Positions 13,275 to 15,426 of a stretch of DNA of 15,426 nt are shown piece by piece. The stretch is taken from positions 1 to 15,426 of the forward strand of contig CALZEZ010000006.1 of the NCBI GenBank assembly GCA_945643825.1, written 5' to 3'. Below the pieces are notes generated by a model, which saw only the letters and a list, made by a program, of their open reading frames with translations, made no database searches and was not told the origin of the DNA. This DNA comes from an uncultured Lachnospiraceae bacterium. Lineage in GTDB: Bacteria; Bacillota; Clostridia; Lachnospirales; Lachnospiraceae. Position numbers and translations under genes: made by a program. Within the stretch, counting starts at the first letter, position 1; every line of letters starts with the position of its first letter.

Positions 13275-14630
13275 TTATTCCATTCCCTTGTCTTCTTCCA
13301 CCGTGGCAGCGAGCTCCGGCACCTCAAGGATCTCCTCCTCGTATTTCTCACCGGCTACCTGAGTCATGACCGATTCCGACATCAGTCTCATCTGCTCGTT
13401 GACGTCCGCACCATTCCATACCTTATCAAGAACAACCTCATAATATACCCAGAAATTACTTAACTCCATCAGTTTAGGCATCGGTGTTGAATGCTCATAC
13501 GCAGCATAGAAGCCTTCCAGAGCCTTCTCTCCGGAATATTTGGATAAATCAACACTTCTGTCTGCGGCCATCTTTCCGGTTTTTTCATAGAGACTATCCG
13601 CTGAAATCTCTGTAAGATACTGTCCAAAATCACCTGCCGCCTTCTTATATTCACTGTAGCCGTTAATCACAATCGCATTTGTCACAGAAATCGCATTGCC
13701 GGAATACTCGGAGGTGGGATTGGGCACCAGACTGACTCCATATTCATAGCTGAAGCTTCCATCTGCCCTGGCATCCTCAAGCTGTTTAACTGCGTCTGTT
13801 GTTGCCAGCGTAAAGATCAGCTTTCCTTCTATAAAATCCTGCATAACCTTCTCATAATTCATTTCCACAGGATCAATCGAAAAGAACTGGCTGAGTCTTT
13901 GAAAAATCTGCATACTCTGAACTGTCTGTGTATTGTAAATAGCAACTGCCTCTGCATCGTCACCCCGCTCCCCGCCAAGCGACATAGCATCGCTCGCAAA
14001 GCTGAAATTATACAGCATGCGGGAAACGTCCCATGTAAAGAAGGATTCCACATTTTCAGGTGCGTCATGCCCATCCGCAAAATCCAGAATCTCCTGTACG
14101 TTTGTAGGAATCTCAGTATCCCCCATCTGTTCCAGATAGGTCTTATTATAAAGAAGTGCACATGTATCAAAGCTTAACGGAAAGCCAATGAGCTTATCGT
14201 GATAGGTTACCGCATTGATTGCCGTCTGTGGGAAATGCTCTGTTCCCATCTGCGCCGTACCGGGAATCTGTGTGGCAAGTCCGGCAAGATATGCTTTCTC
14301 TAAGCTGTCATTCGACAGCATATAAAGATCCGGACCCTGACCTGCTAAGGATGCACGATTGATCTCCTCCAGATACTCTGTTGCCGAAACCAATTTGGGC
14401 TCCACGCGAATCTGGGACTGTGCCTCAGTATATGCAACTGCTGCCGAATTCAGAAAATCCGTGTAGGCATCATCCGTATACCACAATTGCAGAACATCCT
14501 TCTGCGTAAAAAAGGAAGACGCATCATCCTCGCTGGGCGAAAGCGTCCCCACATGATAACCCACTATTGCGATCAATGCGCAGATAAGCACCAGTGCACT
14601 TATCTGCAGCAATCTCTTTCTAACACTCAT
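13275..14630 (-). CDS. Membrane-anchored extracellular solute-binding protein, family 1
   Basis: About 451 aa with the fold pattern of MalE-like carbohydrate-binding proteins: VLQLWYTDD and an amphipathic N-terminal lobe, GQGPDLYML at about 97-105, KLIGFPLSFDTCALLYNKTYLEQMG at the lobe crossing, YEKVMQDFIEGKLIFTLATTDA, and an acidic C-terminal tail. The N-terminus (SVRKRLLQISALVLICALIAIVG) is a membrane helix, but its cysteine lies mid-helix and there is no lipobox, so the protein appears to be held by an uncleaved helix rather than a lipid. This is unusual for a Gram-positive binding protein. No ABC permease or ATPase gene adjoins it. The ATG at 14628-14630 has TTGGAGAG 6 nt upstream. A TTG four codons earlier forms part of that ribosome site and is not a start. 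It begins 15 bp after the argD-like gene and ends before the terminator at 13215-13249. The substrate cannot be read from sequence. Confidence 0.85.
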   Translation of the reverse strand: MSVRKRLLQISALVLICALIAIVGYHVGTLSPSEDDASSFFTQKDVLQLWYTDDAYTDFLNSAAVAYTEAQSQIRVEPKLVSATEYLEEINRASLAGQGPDLYMLSNDSLEKAYLAGLATQIPGTAQMGTEHFPQTAINAVTYHDKLIGFPLSFDTCALLYNKTYLEQMGDTEIPTNVQEILDFADGHDAPENVESFFTWDVSRMLYNFSFASDAMSLGGERGDDAEAVAIYNTQTVQSMQIFQRLSQFFSIDPVEMNYEKVMQDFIEGKLIFTLATTDAVKQLEDARADGSFSYEYGVSLVPNPTSEYSGNAISVTNAIVINGYSEYKKAAGDFGQYLTEISADSLYEKTGKMAADRSVDLSKYSGEKALEGFYAAYEHSTPMPKLMELSNFWVYYEVVLDKVWNGADVNEQMRLMSESVMTQVAGEKYEEEILEVPELAATVEEDKGME

Positions 14631-14645
14631 AAATCTCTCCAATTT

Positions 14646-15426
14646 CTAGTTAAGCGCGGCTCTTAAAATGCCAATCATCTGATCCACGTCCTCTTTCGTG
14701 ATGACAAGCGGCGGAATAAAACGCAGTACATTGGTGCCTGCATTGATGAGAATCAGCCCCATTTCCATTGCTTTCTTTATTGTGTCAGCAACCGGTCTGT
14801 CAAACTCAAGACCCTGTAGCAGTCCCATTCCTCTTCTGGCAATGATAAAGGAATAATCCTCCACAAGCTTGTCGAGCTGTTCCTCCAGATAAGGAGCCAC
14901 TTCATTCACATGTTCTATTATATGATTCTCTTCGAATAAATCAAGGACTTTATTCATTGCAGCCGTCGCAAGAGGATTTCCCCCATAGGTTGTTCCATGA
15001 TCCCCGCTGGTAAGCGAATTTGCTGCCACACGCTCTGTCATGAGAAAGGCACCAGCCGGGACTCCGCAGCTCAATGCCTTGGCGCTCATCATAATGTCCG
15101 GCTTTATTCCAAAATGCTGCCATGCAAACATTTTTCCGGTTCTTCCCATACCGCACTGTACCTCGTCCAAAATGAGCAGAATATCCTTCTCATCGCACAG
15201 GGCGCGGATTTTTCCAAGAAAATCCTCGGTCGCCGGATAAATACCTCCCTCACCCTGAACTGTCTCAAGCATGATTGCACAGGTCTTATCAGTTACAAGA
15301 GCCTGTACACTTTCAAAGTCATTCATCCTCGCAAAGCGGATATGGCCAATCATCGGCTGGAATGCCTCCCGGTACTTCGGATTGCCGGTCACCGAAAGTG
15401 CTCCCATCGTACGGCCATGAAAGGAG
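14646..15426 (-). CDS. argD: Acetylornithine aminotransferase-type class III aminotransferase (3' part)
   Basis: PLP-dependent class III aminotransferase, best matched to acetylornithine aminotransferase of arginine synthesis. About 260 C-terminal residues are visible, beginning SFHGRTMGALSVTGNPKYR, a strong ArgD-type motif, so roughly the first third lies beyond the window edge and the true start is not seen. Further motifs: ETVQGEGGIYPA; LILDEVQCGMGRTGKMFAW with the Asp that contacts the PLP ring nitrogen; SAKALSCGVPAGAF with the PLP-binding Lys (codon near 15078-15080); HGTTYGGNPLA; and the ending LRFIPPLVITKEDVDQ. The frame is intact to its TAG stop at 14646. The related ornithine, GABA and succinylornithine aminotransferases share most of these motifs, so the substrate is likely but not proven. 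The binding-protein gene follows 15 bp later, so the two are probably cotranscribed. Confidence 0.88.
   Translation of the reverse strand, partial: SFHGRTMGALSVTGNPKYREAFQPMIGHIRFARMNDFESVQALVTDKTCAIMLETVQGEGGIYPATEDFLGKIRALCDEKDILLILDEVQCGMGRTGKMFAWQHFGIKPDIMMSAKALSCGVPAGAFLMTERVAANSLTSGDHGTTYGGNPLATAAMNKVLDLFEENHIIEHVNEVAPYLEEQLDKLVEDYSFIIARRGMGLLQGLEFDRPVADTIKKAMEMGLILINAGTNVLRFIPPLVITKEDVDQMIGILRAALN

Overview
All genes in this window lie on the minus strand, so transcription runs from high to low coordinates. The content points to a Gram-positive Clostridia genome, most likely Lachnospiraceae-like: intermediate GC, Gram-positive lipoprotein signal peptides, purine-rich Shine-Dalgarno sites, sigma-A style promoters, a DUF1653 protein with a long clostridial-type extension, and orphan solute-binding proteins. 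This lineage call is inferred from gene style, not from a marker gene. No rRNA, tRNA, CRISPR array, insertion sequence or phage gene was seen.

Layout in the order of transcription. (1) 15426-13275: the 3' part of an acetylornithine-type aminotransferase (argD), followed 15 bp later by a membrane-anchored family-1 solute-binding protein. (2) 13249-12765: a good intrinsic terminator sits directly in front of the Shine-Dalgarno site of a small YdcZ-family DMT membrane protein. (3) 12753-6709: a promoter with a perfect 8-bp dyad over its -35 and -10 boxes drives a tight five-gene run: comEA (as a lipoprotein), an OmpR-family response regulator, a PhoR/WalK-type sensor kinase, a two-domain GerMN lipoprotein and comEC. 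Gaps are 26, 12, 22 and 6 bp. (4) 6652-2350: an extended -10 promoter leads into a lipoprotein that joins a solute-binding domain to the C-terminal domain of UshA-type 5'-nucleotidases. A hybrid sensor kinase with a Cache-like sensor region follows, and the pair ends at a clear terminator. (5) 2275-1877: a single-pass membrane protein of unknown family. (6) 1865-1: a strong promoter drives a DUF1653 protein, an NT5C1-like cytosolic 5'-nucleotidase and mutY, which runs off the window edge.

Region 3 is the most interesting. The DNA receptor (ComEA) and DNA channel (ComEC) of natural transformation flank a complete two-component system plus a GerMN lipoprotein. The kinase/regulator/GerMN-lipoprotein set resembles actinobacterial MtrA-MtrB-LpqB, so envelope-state signalling and DNA uptake may be co-expressed here. 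Region 4 looks like a self-contained sensory pair (extracytoplasmic binding lipoprotein plus hybrid kinase) with no transporter genes beside it, and its binding protein has an unusual domain fusion. Start codons were chosen from Shine-Dalgarno spacing and promoter positions. Several differ from the longest open frame.
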